Assembly: GCA_947384095.1 (NCBI GenBank)
Contig: CANDFU010000087.1
Location: 1-7,074 of the forward strand
Source: an uncultured Roseburia sp.
GTDB taxonomy: Bacteria > Bacillota > Clostridia > Lachnospirales > Lachnospiraceae
Direction of reading: 5' to 3'
DNA length: 7,074 bases
Part shown: positions 6,536 through 7,074 of the stretch, piece after piece
Position numbering within the stretch: the first letter of the stretch is position 1
How the letters are laid out: each line of letters opens with the position of its first letter
The notes under the pieces: generated by a model
What the model saw: the letters and a program-made list of their open reading frames with translations, nothing else
What the model was told of the DNA's origin: nothing
Databases searched by the model: none
Program-made: the position numbers and the translations under genes

Positions 6536-6570
6536 GTGCAGAAATCCCTCCTTCTCACGCATGTCTGCAC
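6536..6570 (-). repeat. Inverted repeat enclosing an AAGGAGGG sequence
   Basis: GTGCAGA (6536-6542) and TCTGCAC (6564-6570) could pair as a 7-bp stem with a 21-nt loop. The loop contains AAGGAGGG on the transcribed strand, resembling a ribosome binding site, but no good start codon follows at a suitable distance. I assign no function. Confidence 0.35.
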
Positions 6571-6586
6571 GCCATGCTGCCCGGCA

Positions 6587-7029
6587 CTACGGCCGGCCCT
6601 TTTCAAACACCCTGAGCTTTGCGCTCTTTGAACGGGAATTTTCCGTAAGCTCCGCCTCCGCCGGAACCACCGGCCTGCGCGTCACAACCCTTCCCTTTGA
6701 TTTTTTTCCGCACACACAGACCGGAAAATCATCGGGACAGGTACACGGATTCTCGTTCCGTCTGAAATTCATCTTCACAATCCGATCCTCCAGCGAATGG
6801 AATGTGATCACACAGATCCTTCCGCCCGGATTCAGCATCTCTATCATATCGTCGAGACTGTTCTCCAACACCTCAAGTTCTCTGTTCAGTTCAATACGAA
6901 CCGCCTGAAACGTGCGCTTCGCCGGGTGCCCTCCCGTCATCCGCACTTTTTTCGGAATCGCCGCAGATATGATCTCCACAAGCTCTCCCGCCGTCTCAAC
7001 TAGTTTTTTCTCTCTCGCACTTACAATAT
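6587..7029 (-). CDS. rsmH: 16S rRNA (cytosine(1402)-N(4))-methyltransferase RsmH (MraW), 5' end missing
   Basis: RsmH uses S-adenosylmethionine to methylate N4 of C1402 in 16S rRNA and sits at the head of dcw clusters. About 146 C-terminal residues are present, against about 310 in the family. Reading from the contig end the frame gives [23 protein letters not shown], then the hallmark [39 protein letters not shown], and the [15 protein letters not shown] cysteine cluster, ending FEKGRP. A GTG at 6979 could be mistaken for a start, but homologous sequence continues upstream of it to 7029, so it is internal. The missing N-terminal half holds the main SAM-binding motif. The loss is caused by the contig ending in adapter, not by a mutation in the gene. 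Confidence 0.96.
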
Positions 7030-7074
7030 AGATCGGAAGAGCGTCGTGTAGGGAAAGAGTGTAGGTTATAGTGT
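7030..7074 (+). other. Illumina TruSeq adapter read-through (non-genomic)
   Basis: From 7030 the plus strand reads AGATCGGAAGAGCGTCGTGT and continues GAGGG-type TruSeq sequence without mismatch through 7062, the full 33-nt reverse complement of the read-1 adapter as I know it. Eight bases follow (7063-7070, AGGTTATA), then GTGT (7071-7074). This is the layout of a dual-index library: adapter, 8-base i5 index, then the start of the P5 arm. The RsmH reading frame loses its homology exactly here. Base 7030 itself (A) may be adapter or genomic. Confidence 0.97.

Noticed and set aside
6437..6562. Minus-strand 41-codon open frame between rsmH and ftsL
   Set aside because: No ribosome binding site before its ATG, overlaps the ftsL start in another frame, and shows no family resemblance.
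6587..6979. GTG at 6979 as the start of a short RsmH
   Set aside because: Conserved RsmH sequence continues upstream in frame to the adapter junction, so the GTG is an internal valine.
1..7074. CRISPR arrays, tRNA or rRNA genes, insertion sequences, phage or defence genes
   Set aside because: I saw no spaced repeats, RNA gene signatures, transposase motifs or attachment-site-like repeats. The window is a compact core-genome cluster.

Overview
The window holds part of a division and cell wall (dcw) gene cluster. Every gene lies on the minus strand, so transcription runs from high to low coordinates. In reading order the genes are: 3' part of rsmH (mraW), an ftsL-type gene, two tandem class B penicillin-binding protein (PBP) genes, mraY, and the 5' part of murD. 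The order resembles the Bacillus/Clostridia arrangement rsmH-ftsL-pbpB-spoVD-(murE)-mraY-murD. The protein style (long charged FtsL head, SpoVD-type PBPs) and moderate GC suggest a Firmicute of class Clostridia, perhaps Lachnospiraceae. That placement is inference; no marker gene settles it.

Layout: 7074-7030 is Illumina adapter sequence left on the contig end, not genomic DNA. 7029-6587 is the C-terminal half of RsmH. 6586-6469 is a GC-rich gap with two inverted repeats. 6468-5947 encodes the FtsL-like protein. 5934-3775 encodes PBP-A (719 aa, Gly/Glu/Pro-rich tail). 3774-3650 is a gap holding a strong terminator-like hairpin whose 3' arm also carries the likely ribosome binding site of the next gene. 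3649-1895 encodes PBP-B (584 aa). 1905-1817 carries a good sigma-A-type promoter and a stem-loop. 1816-863 is mraY and 850-1 is murD, cut by the window edge. No stretch above 300 bases lacks a gene.

Function: MurD adds D-Glu to UDP-MurNAc-Ala in the cytoplasm. MraY moves the finished UDP-MurNAc-pentapeptide onto undecaprenyl phosphate to give lipid I. The two PBPs cross-link the polymer outside the membrane, and the FtsL-type protein helps assemble and activate the septal synthase. RsmH methylates 16S rRNA and travels with this cluster in most bacteria.

There is no sign of an unknown system; this is core genome. The points worth a second look are the adapter contamination, a four-cysteine pattern at identical offsets in both PBPs that recalls the redox-controlled cysteines of SpoVD, a KTA instead of KTG motif in PBP-B, the hairpin that could control PBP-B, the mraY promoter, and the absence of murE from its Bacillus position.
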